From contig JAICNB010000026.1 in NCBI GenBank assembly GCA_025928935.1, forward strand, positions 1-40,011: a stretch of DNA of 40,011 bases. Reading direction: 5' to 3'. The translations under genes and the position numbers were made by a program. Position 1 is the stretch's first letter. The number at the start of each line of letters is the position of its first letter. This document shows, one piece after another, positions 8,373-16,111 of this stretch. The stretch comes from Acidimicrobiia bacterium (lineage in GTDB: Bacteria; Actinomycetota; Acidimicrobiia; Spongiisociales; ZC4RG35). The notes under the pieces were generated by a model. The model had not been told where the DNA came from and did not search any database. It saw only the letters and a program-made list of their open reading frames with translations.

Positions 8373-9350
8373 ATGGCTGGGCCACGTCTGATCGCGTTTG
8401 GTGCAGCACTCGCCGGCGTCGGAGCGTTTGTCTACCGCTACCGACGTGATCTGAAAGAAGCGCAGGATCGGCTCGATGCGGTTGAGCGCGAAGTCATCTC
8501 GACACCGTTCGGGGCCGTCGAGTATGCCGCGCGCGGCGTCGGTGAACCGCTGTTGGTGAGTCATGGCATCTTTGAAGGGTGCGCCGGTGCTCTCCTATCG
8601 GTGCGCGACCTGATGCCGGGGCGCCGGGTGATTGCCCCGTCGCGATTTGGCTACCTCGGATCTGATCTACCTCCTGCCGCCACCCCGGCGGACCAGGCGG
8701 ACGCCTTCGTCTCGGTGCTCGACCATCTGGGATTGGAGCGGACCGTGGTGGTTGGTATCTCCGCCGGCGCCACGGCGGCTCTGCAACTTGCCTTACGCCA
8801 CCCTGCCCGGGTCGAGCGCCTCGTGATCATCTCGGGGAACCTGCCGGGCAGCACGACGGCCGTTGCCCAGCCCAAGTGGGCCAGGTTCCTCAACAGGGAT
8901 CTGCCGATCTGGACGCTCAAGGTCTTGAACCGGCGTCTCCTGGCCCACTTGGCAGGGGTTCCCGGAGACTTTCGACCCAGTGCTGAGGACGACCGCTTCG
9001 TATCCGAGTTCATCGACGGTCTCTTCCCCATCGCTTCCAAAGTTCGAGGCATCGACTTCGACGCCTTCCTCTCCAACCCCGACGTCAACGACTATCCCCT
9101 CGAACAATTGACAGTTCCCACCTTGCTCATCCACGCCAGTGACGACCCTCTGGTCCGCTACGAGGCAGCCGTCGAGGCAGCAGAACGCATCCCTGACTCG
9201 ACTCTGGTCACGCTGGAGTCGGGAGGCCATCTCGGGCTGGGCCAATCCGCACGGATACGAAGGGAGGTCGACTCGTTCACCTCGCCTGTCGGCGAAGGTG
9301 GAGCTGAAGGTCACCCATCAACATCAGCTCGGAAAGGAGTCTTGCTGTGA
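8373..9350 (+). CDS. Alpha/beta-fold hydrolase
   Basis: A 325-aa hydrolase of the alpha/beta superfamily. The oxyanion-hole HG is at LLVSHGIFEG (about 61-69), the nucleophile Ser130 lies in VVGISAGATAAL, the acid is Asp257 or Asp258 (LLIHASDDPLV), and the base is His286 (LESGGHLGLG). The catalytic triad is complete and in normal order. A hydrophobic N-terminal stretch (residues 5-20, then YRYRR) may be a membrane anchor, with the domain starting near residue 42. The substrate cannot be told from sequence. The TGA stop overlaps the GTG start of the flavodoxin-like gene by 3 bases, so the two are probably co-translated. Confidence 0.88.
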   Translation: MAGPRLIAFGAALAGVGAFVYRYRRDLKEAQDRLDAVEREVISTPFGAVEYAARGVGEPLLVSHGIFEGCAGALLSVRDLMPGRRVIAPSRFGYLGSDLPPAATPADQADAFVSVLDHLGLERTVVVGISAGATAALQLALRHPARVERLVIISGNLPGSTTAVAQPKWARFLNRDLPIWTLKVLNRRLLAHLAGVPGDFRPSAEDDRFVSEFIDGLFPIASKVRGIDFDAFLSNPDVNDYPLEQLTVPTLLIHASDDPLVRYEAAVEAAERIPDSTLVTLESGGHLGLGQSARIRREVDSFTSPVGEGGAEGHPSTSARKGVLL

Positions 9351-9847
9351 ACATCGAGTACTACCACGCTTCCAGATTCGGCAACGGGGCGAAGGTGGCA
9401 GAGGAGTTCCGAAGACAGGCTGCTCTGCTCGGTGCGACGGTCAACGTCCACCACATCCGTGACACAGACCCGAAGAGACTGGCCTCGGCGGACCTCTACG
9501 TCTTCAGCTCGCCCGGCCAGTGGGGGAAGCCGATCAAGAAGGTGCGGCGCTTCCTGAGCGAACTGGATCTGCCGGTTGGAACGAGGTGCGCCGTTCTCAC
9601 CACCGAGATCGCGCCACGCCCGGACAAGGAGACCGGAGCCCTCCCCACCGAGGAGGAACAGGCCAAGTGGCAGAGGGTGCGCCCAATAATCAACGAGTTG
9701 CTCCAGAAGGCCGGACTGGCCCGGATCGCCGAAGACAAGATCCTGGTGACCGAGATCAGGGGCCCGCTCGAAGACGGGTGGGAGGCCAAGGTGCAGAGCT
9801 TCGCCGAACAGGTGGTCACCGCGACGGCGGGTGCGCAGAGGCAATAG
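9347..9847 (+). CDS. Flavodoxin-like protein
   Basis: A 166-aa protein resembling the flavodoxin/HemG-like fold. The first strand and phosphate loop appear as IEYYHASRFGNGAKVAEEF, followed by ADLYVFSSPGQWGKPIKKV, the segment that contacts the flavin ring in relatives, and CAVLTTEIAPRPD. FMN binding and an electron-transfer role are inferred from the family. The GTG start overlaps the upstream stop (GTGA) and is preceded by AAGGAG at 9334-9339, so it forms an operon with the alpha/beta hydrolase. The loop lacks the exact TGNTE signature of classical flavodoxins, and a non-binding relative is possible. Confidence 0.75.
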   Translation: MNIEYYHASRFGNGAKVAEEFRRQAALLGATVNVHHIRDTDPKRLASADLYVFSSPGQWGKPIKKVRRFLSELDLPVGTRCAVLTTEIAPRPDKETGALPTEEEQAKWQRVRPIINELLQKAGLARIAEDKILVTEIRGPLEDGWEAKVQSFAEQVVTATAGAQRQ

Positions 9848-10025
9848 CCAAGAATCGGCTCGGCACGAGTCGTAGTCGAGACGGGCGTCAGCACGTTTTG
9901 TCGGGGAACAGCGGGGACGCCCTGATCGTGGGATGCAGACCTGACCACATTTCGCGCCGTTCCATCGGAGGGCCCAGTGGCCGATCCCCCTGAGTTCGCA
10001 ATGTGGGGAGTTCGGGCCACATACA

Positions 10026-11711
10026 GTGACGAGGTTGAGTCAGGCATTATCGGATCTTGCCTCTGCCCTCGGTCGCCGGGTTGAGACCGCACCGGACCCG
10101 GACCGCGCCGCCCGGGCGGAGCAGCTCCGTCGTCATGTCGCCGAGTATCTGGCTCCTCGGGCAGCCGACCTCTCAGCTCCGCTGGTGGTGGTCTTGTTGG
10201 GATCGACGGGGGTGGGCAAATCGAGCCTGTTCAACGCGATCGCCGGCGCTCCGCTGTCTGAATCGGGTCTGATCCGTCCCACCACCCGACGCCCGGTGGC
10301 GCTGGTCCACCCCACCGATAGCCCCGGTCTGGGCGAGAACGGTCCCCTCGCCGGCATCTCCGGGCGTGACCAACTCGATGTCAGCATCGATCCTGCCATC
10401 GCCCCCGGGCTGATGATCGTGGACGCCCCCGACTTCGACAGCGTGGAACGCTCCAACCGGGAGCTGGCTCTGGAGCTCTTGGAGGCGTCCGATCTGGTGA
10501 TCTTCGTCACCACGGTCACCCGCTACGCCGACCAGGTCCCATGGGACATCCTGGCCCGGGCTCGCCAACGGGGAGTGCCGTTGCTGGCGGTGATCAACCG
10601 CATGCCCACCGACACAACCGATGAGGCGGCAGTGATGGCCGACTACCGCGCCCTCATCGAGAGGGGCGAGCTCGACCGCCAAGGGGCGTTCGGTGAATTG
10701 GAGGTCGTCTCGGTGCCGGAGGGTGCGACCGACACTGCCGTAGACGGTCTGCGACGGGAAGCGGTTGGACCGATCCTCGAGGCGATCGAACGCCTCCGAG
10801 AAGACGACGATGAGCGGCGCTCGATGGCCCGACGCAGCCTCGACACCGCCCTGGCCGGTCTCCCCGAGGCGGTAGAGAGAATTGCCGCCGAGGTGGAACG
10901 CGAGCAGCAGGCTGCTGCCTCGCTAAGAGCAGCCCTCGAGTCGAGCTACCGGGCGGCCCGAAACGAGCTCGACCGGGAGATCGAAACCGGGACGTTTCTC
11001 CGCACCGAGGTGCTCCGGCAATGGCTCGATTACGTCAACGCCGGTCCGGTCGCTCGTTACATCTCGGAAGGTGTGGGCCGGGTGGCCGCCTCTCTTCGCA
11101 ACCTGTTACGGCCCACCCCGCCACCGCCGGCTCCCGAGGTGCGTGAGGCGGCCTTCGCCGACCTGGTGACCTCGGTGGTGCGTCATGCCGACACCGCAGC
11201 ATCCAAAACGGCCGCCGTCTGGGTCGACGACCCGCACGGCGCCGTGGCCCTCTCGGAGGACGCCGGGCTGTGGGGCTCTTCGCCTGGCATGACATCGGAG
11301 CTGAATGCGCAGCTGGGGGAATGGATGGAAGTGATCGGCGATGAGATCCAGGTCATGGGTGCCCAACTCAAAGGCAGGGCACAGGCGGCCAGCATCGGCA
11401 TCAACGTGGTCGGGACGAGCGCCATCCTCGCCGTGTTCATCCATACCGGTGGACTGACCGGAGCCGAAATAGGCATCGGCGCCGCCACTGCCATCCTCAA
11501 TCAGAAGCTGCTGGAGGCGATCTTCGGCGAGGCCAACGTCGCCGCATTCGTCGAACAGGCACGGGGTCGTCTCGATCAGATCCTGGATTCGGTGTTCACC
11601 GCCGAACAGCAGAGGTTCCTCACCGCCCTCGGCCCCATGGCGCAACCGACCGATCTTGCCTCCGATCTGCGCCGGGCCGCACATGCCGCCGCCCGGGTGG
11701 AGGCGCAATGA
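10026..11711 (+). CDS. Dynamin-like GTPase, first of a tandem pair
   Basis: A 561-aa P-loop GTPase. Walker A/G1 is LLGSTGVGKSSLFNA (Gly59-Ser67), the G2 threonines lie in IRPTTRRPVAL, G3 is VDAPDFDSVE, and G4 is degenerate (VINRMPTD instead of NKxD). A long helical region follows (about 265-370). Near the C-terminus a hydrophobic hairpin-like stretch (about 455-490) could insert in membrane. This layout fits bacterial dynamin-like or YfjP-type proteins, which remodel membranes. GTG start without a clear SD. The stop overlaps the ATG of the second GTPase (ATGA), so a heteromeric pair is likely, as reported for several bacterial dynamin-like pairs. Confidence 0.85.
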   Translation: MTRLSQALSDLASALGRRVETAPDPDRAARAEQLRRHVAEYLAPRAADLSAPLVVVLLGSTGVGKSSLFNAIAGAPLSESGLIRPTTRRPVALVHPTDSPGLGENGPLAGISGRDQLDVSIDPAIAPGLMIVDAPDFDSVERSNRELALELLEASDLVIFVTTVTRYADQVPWDILARARQRGVPLLAVINRMPTDTTDEAAVMADYRALIERGELDRQGAFGELEVVSVPEGATDTAVDGLRREAVGPILEAIERLREDDDERRSMARRSLDTALAGLPEAVERIAAEVEREQQAAASLRAALESSYRAARNELDREIETGTFLRTEVLRQWLDYVNAGPVARYISEGVGRVAASLRNLLRPTPPPPAPEVREAAFADLVTSVVRHADTAASKTAAVWVDDPHGAVALSEDAGLWGSSPGMTSELNAQLGEWMEVIGDEIQVMGAQLKGRAQAASIGINVVGTSAILAVFIHTGGLTGAEIGIGAATAILNQKLLEAIFGEANVAAFVEQARGRLDQILDSVFTAEQQRFLTALGPMAQPTDLASDLRRAAHAAARVEAQ

Positions 11712-13279
11712 CCCCCCTCGAGCGGTTGGAGGAGGCAGCTACGGCCGCCGCCGATCTAGGCTTGGCAGACCATGCACGGTCGGCCCGGGCGTTGGCGGAC
11801 CGGATCCGTCAGCGGCTCGGTTTCACGGGCGGGCTGTACGTGATGGCACTGGTCGGTGGCACCGGGGTAGGCAAATCCTCGGTGCTCAATGCCCTCGCCG
11901 GCGAGGAGGTCAGCCCGGCCAGGGCCCTGCGACCCACCACCGAGCAGCCGCTGGCCTGGGTGGCCAGCGACGCTCGGGAGGAGGTCCGTCCCTTGCTCGA
12001 TTGGCTCGGTGTCGAGCGAGTTGTCGGCCACGACCGCTCCGACCTGGCCGGGGTGGCCATACTCGACTTGCCCGACGTCGACAGTGTCCGTCTCGAGCAT
12101 CGGGCCACGGTCGATGCCCTCCTACCCCGCATCGACGCGGTGGCCTGGGTGGTCGACCCCGAGAAGTACGACGACGAGCGCCTCCACGAGTATCTCCGCC
12201 GCCTGGCGCCCCACTCAGAGCGGATGCGGTTCGTATTCAACAAGGCCGACCATCTCGAGCCCCAACAGCGACAATTGCTGGCCGATGACCTCCGTGGTCG
12301 GTTGGCGGCCGATGGGATCGATGGAGTCACGATCGACATGGTCTCGGCTTTGGATGGCGGCGGGTTCGAGGATTTGCGATCCGAGCTGAGCCGGGCCGCC
12401 GAGGGAAAGGCGATCGTGGCAGCCAAGCTCGCCACGGACGCCGCCACCGAGGTCGATGCGATTGCCCGGGCGGCGGGGCTGGAGCCAGGCAAGCCGCACA
12501 GCCCGTTGCTCCCGACCAAGGAAAGGGAAATGGCGATTGCCGCCGCGGTGGAGGGGGCGATGGCCCTGGTCGATCCGGTCGGGGTGTCCCGCCAGATGGA
12601 AGAGGCGGTGTCGCATCGGGCCCGCCGTCAGGGGGGCTCGCTCCTGGCCCGAATCCTCACCCTCTTCTCGTCCATCACCGGGCGGAAGCGGCGACAGGCG
12701 GACCCTGGCGCCTATCTGCTCGAGTGGCGACGGCGGGGGAGTCTGGGCCATGTCCTCAACCCGGTTCGCTCGGCCCTGGTGAAGGCGGCTGGGGCGGTTC
12801 CGCCAGCCACCAGGCCAGCGGTCCTGAGAACGCTCGGAGCGGACGACGCCGAGACCGAGGTGACCAGGGCCCTCGACCGTGCCACGCGTCAGTCCGCCGG
12901 CGAACTAACCGTGCCCCGCTCGATGCTCTGGCCGGTGGTCGGGTTCGTGCAGCTGCTGTCGGGGGCGGTCCTACTGTTCGCGATCGCCTGGTATTTGCTC
13001 GTCATCTTCGGGCCGGGCCAGCTGCCGGTGGCCACCGTAGATGTTCCCTATCTGGGACCGGTTCCGACGCCCCTCCTCCTGATCACTGGCGCGCTCGTGT
13101 TGAGCCTTCTCCTCGGTTTCGTGCTCAACCTCCATGCGAGATGGATCGGCCGGCGGGCAGGGCAAGAGGTAGCGGCGCGGGTGGGAGAGGCGGTGTCCCG
13201 GTCGATAACCACCGTCGGCTTCGCCGGTCTCGATGCGGTGGAGGCGGCTCGTCGCCATCTTTCCTCAGTGGCCGCTTAG
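11708..13279 (+). CDS. Dynamin-like GTPase, second of a tandem pair, membrane-anchored
   Basis: A 523-aa GTPase with intact motifs: G1 ALVGGTGVGKSSVLNAL (Gly50-Ser58), RPTTEQPLAW for G2, ILDLPDVDSV for G3 (about 117) and NKADHLE for G4 (177-180). Two transmembrane helices lie near 408-432 and 456-478, joined by a short loop, which places both ends in the cytosol. It overlaps the preceding GTPase gene by 4 bases. The intact G4 here and the degenerate one in its partner suggest division of labour. Function is presumably membrane remodelling or repair; no other gene in the operon clarifies this. Confidence 0.87.
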   Translation: MTPLERLEEAATAAADLGLADHARSARALADRIRQRLGFTGGLYVMALVGGTGVGKSSVLNALAGEEVSPARALRPTTEQPLAWVASDAREEVRPLLDWLGVERVVGHDRSDLAGVAILDLPDVDSVRLEHRATVDALLPRIDAVAWVVDPEKYDDERLHEYLRRLAPHSERMRFVFNKADHLEPQQRQLLADDLRGRLAADGIDGVTIDMVSALDGGGFEDLRSELSRAAEGKAIVAAKLATDAATEVDAIARAAGLEPGKPHSPLLPTKEREMAIAAAVEGAMALVDPVGVSRQMEEAVSHRARRQGGSLLARILTLFSSITGRKRRQADPGAYLLEWRRRGSLGHVLNPVRSALVKAAGAVPPATRPAVLRTLGADDAETEVTRALDRATRQSAGELTVPRSMLWPVVGFVQLLSGAVLLFAIAWYLLVIFGPGQLPVATVDVPYLGPVPTPLLLITGALVLSLLLGFVLNLHARWIGRRAGQEVAARVGEAVSRSITTVGFAGLDAVEAARRHLSSVAA

Positions 13280-13333
13280 CCGGTCATCGGGGCGTGTCGC
13301 TACTCGGCTGGGCAGCTCGCTCGCCTGTCTGTG

Positions 13334-13363
13334 TTGACGGCTCTCGACCCTCATCCCTATACT
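13334..13363 (+). promoter_or_regulatory. Sigma-70-type promoter of the arsR-YCII operon
   Basis: TTGACG (13334-13339) and TATACT (13358-13363) are separated by 18 bases, which is close to consensus and stands out in this GC-rich sequence. The -10 box overlaps the left arm of the palindrome at 13359-13382. Confidence 0.75.
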
Positions 13364-13382
13364 TAACTTTGAGGTTAACTAT
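13359..13382 (+). promoter_or_regulatory. Palindromic operator over the -10 box
   Basis: ATACTTAAC, six bases, then GTTAACTAT: the arms match at 8 of 9 positions. The site spans the -10 box and the predicted transcription start of the ArsR-family gene, so repression by that protein is likely. Confidence 0.7.
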
Positions 13383-13740
13383 AGAGATCAAGGCAGACAC
13401 CGGACTGGATGTCGTGTTCGAAGCGCTCGCCAGCACACATCGGCGGGGGGTCATCCACGCTCTCAGTCTGCGACCGCACTCGATCAGCCAGTTGGCCTCG
13501 ATCCAGGGGCTCTCGCTGCCTGCCATCCACAAGCACATTCGGGTGCTCGAGGATGCGGGGATGGTGATCCGAAAGAAGACGGGACGAACCAACTTCCTCG
13601 CTCTGAGCAGAAAGCCACTCCGCGACCTGCAGGAGTGGGTGGGTGGCTTCAACCCTTACTGGGGAGACGACAAGGAGAGCCTGGAGAACTACGCCCGCCA
13701 CTTCGGCGGACGCGACGCCGAAAAGGAGGCACGACCATGA
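13369..13740 (+). CDS. ArsR-family winged-helix regulator
   Basis: A small DNA-binding regulator. The core begins VFEALASTHRRGVIHAL, continues with ISQLASIQGLSLPAIHKHIR (helix-turn-helix, recognition helix at SLPAIHKHIRVLE) and the wing AGMVIRKKTGRTNFLAL. This is the type that pairs with YCII or SRPBCC proteins rather than a metal-binding ArsR: no Cys is present. The start is uncertain: TTG 13369 fits a leaderless transcript from the promoter above (about 123 aa), while GTG 13414 is the next candidate (about 108 aa), and neither has an SD. The TGA stop overlaps the ATG of the YCII gene (ATGA). It probably represses its own promoter through the palindrome. Confidence 0.82.
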   Translation: MRLTIEIKADTGLDVVFEALASTHRRGVIHALSLRPHSISQLASIQGLSLPAIHKHIRVLEDAGMVIRKKTGRTNFLALSRKPLRDLQEWVGGFNPYWGDDKESLENYARHFGGRDAEKEARP

Positions 13741-14030
13741 AGAAGTTCGTCTTTCTCTACCAGGGGCTCTGGGAGCCAGGGAACAAGGAGATGATGGACG
13801 GCTGGACCAGCTGGATGGCCGAGATCGGCGACAGCCTCGTCGACGGGGGCAACCCCTTCGGGCAGGGCCGTGAGGTGACCAACACCGGGTCGAGCGACCT
13901 CCCGCTCGGGCCGGAATCGACCACTGGCTACAGCATCGTCGAGGCTGAGACAATGGACGATGCCGAGAAGCTGCTCGCCAACTGCCCGATCGTCACCAGC
14001 GTCCAGATCTACGAAGCGATGGCCATGTAG
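13737..14030 (+). CDS. YCII-related (YciI/DGPF-type) protein
   Basis: A 97-aa protein starting MKKFVFLYQG, with WTSWMAEIGDSLVDGGNPFG and GYSIVEAETMDDAEKLLANC, the usual YCII order of a ferredoxin-like alpha/beta fold. Such proteins are commonly encoded next to ArsR regulators and ECF sigma factors; their chemistry is mostly unknown. ATG start with AAGGAGG 8-9 bases upstream, overlapping the regulator's stop by 3-4 bases, so the two genes form one operon under the TATACT promoter. The family's conserved His is not obvious here. Confidence 0.82.
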   Translation: MKKFVFLYQGLWEPGNKEMMDGWTSWMAEIGDSLVDGGNPFGQGREVTNTGSSDLPLGPESTTGYSIVEAETMDDAEKLLANCPIVTSVQIYEAMAM

Positions 14031-14173
14031 GGGTACGGCCAGGTTGCTCTGTCGCTGGGGACGTGGGCCCGTAGGGGATATCGGCTGGCGGCGGCCGACT
14101 CGATCGATTCTCACTTTGTTCCTGAGGACTTATGGCCCTGGGATATGGGACCGCTTCGTGGAGACTGGTTGCT

Positions 14174-14353
14174 ATGAGCAGCAATGCGGGCGCTGTTGGC
14201 GGTGGAGCGATCTACGGCCTGGGGATCTTCGGAGCCCTCGTCTACTACTGGCAGCAAGCCGATGTCTTCTGGGAGTACCTCCTGGCAATCGTGCAGGGTT
14301 TGTTCTGGCCGGCCTGGATGGTGTACGAGGTCTTTACGACTCTCGGGGGTTGA
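14174..14353 (+). CDS. Small two-helix membrane protein
   Basis: A 59-aa protein: MSSNAGAVGGGAIYGLG, helix one, YYWQQADVFWE, helix two ending FWPAWMVYEVF. Short proteins with this layout (Gly-rich start, a Trp/Phe loop, a FWPA-V-YE ending) are widespread in actinobacteria and cyanobacteria as hypotheticals. Function is unknown. In-frame upstream starts (14132) would add 14 residues lacking this pattern, so ATG 14174 is preferred although its SD is weak. Confidence 0.7.
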   Translation: MSSNAGAVGGGAIYGLGIFGALVYYWQQADVFWEYLLAIVQGLFWPAWMVYEVFTTLGG

Positions 14354-14472
14354 CCGCCCACCAACCACCAGCCCATTCCGGCGGGGCACGCCCACATCAT
14401 GGCGTGATCAGGGCCTCGCGGCTCTGCGACCCATCGGTGACGCGTCACGTCGCCCGGCTCGCCATCAGTTGA

Positions 14473-14502
14473 TTGAACCGGGGCACGGAGGCGGCGTACG
14501 CT
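14473..14502 (+). promoter_or_regulatory. Candidate promoter at the head of the TIR gene cluster
   Basis: TTGAAC (14473-14478), an 18-base spacer, then TACGCT (14497-14502). Transcription would begin about 20 bases before the ATG at 14528, leaving room for the GGGGG SD. Confidence 0.5.
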
Positions 14503-14527
14503 GAGGTAGCAAACCGGACAGGGGGAC

Positions 14528-16111
14528 ATGACCGGAAGCACCTCTCTTTGGGGGGCCACCTATTTCCTGGCGCTGTTCGCCGCGGTGCTCGCCCTCCCGA
14601 CCAGTTGGTTCCTCCTCCTTCGCTATCGGCGCTCGATCCTCCGGCTCATGAACGGGCGGTCTTCCGGTAGTCAGGAGACAGACGACCTCTACCCGGTCCG
14701 TGAGCATCCCCTGCCATCGGCGTCACCGGACACCAAAGCCGTCGAGGTGGGGATGCGACGCAACGTGCTCGTGGTGGTCGTCGTCGCACTCGTCTCGGGG
14801 TTCGCCTTCTCCGCGTTGTTCCTGGTTTGGAACGACTTCGGGATCTCGATCTGGCGGCTGTCGACCATCGGGATCCTCTACACGTGGCCGGGGGTGATCG
14901 GCATCTGGATCGTCACCGGGGGACGGCGACGGTGGGTGCTCACCGCGCTGACGGTCTACTTCGTCGGACTTGCCATCGCCGTGATCGTCGGGGGCGGGTC
15001 ATGGGAGGTACCGGCGCAGTTGTTCCTGTTCAGCCTGGTCCCCACCGCGGCGCTCATCGGATTCCTCTCCCGTCGCTTCCGCGGCGTGGGCGCCCTGGTG
15101 CTCGGCACGATGATGGTGGCTCTGGCCGGTTCTCAAGCCTTCGCCTTCGCCGTCCTCGGCAACGAGACCTTGATCACGGCCTGGGCCGATCTGCTCACCG
15201 GGCTCGGCGTGACCAACGGCATGGTGGCCTGGCTGGCCCTGGTCGGTGTGGGCTTCGTCGTGTCCCTCGTCCTCGGAGTCGTGGCCACCCGTTTGCTGGC
15301 CGGTTGGTATGCGCGATTTGGCTTCTCGGATGAGATGCTCCTTCTCGGCGCGACTTTCCTGGTCTTCGCCATCGACCAATCCGGTACGGCAAGCACGACC
15401 GAGGCAGGCCCCTTCGGGATCGGGGTGCTCATCTACCTCCTGGCCGGCGTGATCGCCTTCACCATGTACCGCCTCATCCATCGCCGACCTGTCGACCCGA
15501 CTTGCCTGTTGGTGCTCAGGGTGTTCTCGGCCGACCCGACCCGTCAGCAGCTCCTCGACCGGATCGCCTCCAGTTGGAGGTATCTGGGCCCGGTCAGGAT
15601 GATCGGTGGTCCCGACCTTGCCGCGAACAACGTCGAGCCGGACGAATTCCTCGCCTTCGTGAGCGGACGGACACGGAGACTCTTCATCAGCGGTCCCGCG
15701 GACCTGGCCGAGGGGATACGGGCCCTCGAGACACGGACCGACCGGGACGCTCGCTACCGCATCGATGAGTTCTTCTGTTTCGACGACACCTGGCGACCTA
15801 CGGTGGACGAGCTGCTGGCGCGATCCGACGCCGTGCTGATGGACCTGCGTTCCTTCGGCGCAAACAACCTGGGGTCGACCCACGAGCTGCAGCTACTCGC
15901 CTCACGTGGGGCATTGGGCCGGACCGTCCTCCTGGTCGGCCCGCAGACAGATCGTGATCTGCTCCACTCGACTATCGGACCCGGAGAGCACGAAGACGCG
16001 AAACTGCTCGAGGTCCGGGACGACGACCCGGACCAGGCGTTGGCCGCCCTCACCGAGGCTGCTGCCACGGCCCGACCGCCCACCGGAAGTAGGTTGCACC
16101 GATCGGACTGA
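14528..16111 (+). CDS. Polytopic membrane protein with cytosolic Rossmann/TIR-like domain
   Basis: A 527-aa protein. One helix (about 8-30) and a linker are followed by about eight helices (77-320). A soluble domain of about 200 residues begins near 325 (LLVLRVFSADPTRQQLL). It contains MIGGPDLAANNVEPDEFLAF, YRIDEFFCFDDTW, a stretch SDAVLMDLRSF, and STHELQLL, with a Glu in the place where TIR or deoxyribosyltransferase-like domains keep a catalytic Glu. I recognise this domain only from uncharacterised membrane proteins; the TIR-like or nucleotide-binding reading is an inference. ATG start with GGGGG SD. Its TGA (16109-16111) overlaps the only plausible start of the TIR gene that follows, so the two are probably co-translated and may act as membrane sensor and effector. 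Confidence 0.8.
   Translation: MTGSTSLWGATYFLALFAAVLALPTSWFLLLRYRRSILRLMNGRSSGSQETDDLYPVREHPLPSASPDTKAVEVGMRRNVLVVVVVALVSGFAFSALFLVWNDFGISIWRLSTIGILYTWPGVIGIWIVTGGRRRWVLTALTVYFVGLAIAVIVGGGSWEVPAQLFLFSLVPTAALIGFLSRRFRGVGALVLGTMMVALAGSQAFAFAVLGNETLITAWADLLTGLGVTNGMVAWLALVGVGFVVSLVLGVVATRLLAGWYARFGFSDEMLLLGATFLVFAIDQSGTASTTEAGPFGIGVLIYLLAGVIAFTMYRLIHRRPVDPTCLLVLRVFSADPTRQQLLDRIASSWRYLGPVRMIGGPDLAANNVEPDEFLAFVSGRTRRLFISGPADLAEGIRALETRTDRDARYRIDEFFCFDDTWRPTVDELLARSDAVLMDLRSFGANNLGSTHELQLLASRGALGRTVLLVGPQTDRDLLHSTIGPGEHEDAKLLEVRDDDPDQALAALTEAAATARPPTGSRLHRSD

Noticed and set aside
12724-13413. Long upstream extension of the ArsR-family frame
   Set aside because: It lies antiparallel in frame over the second GTPase gene, has shadow-type Arg/Gly/Pro composition, and the promoter at 13334-13363 shows that transcription starts later.
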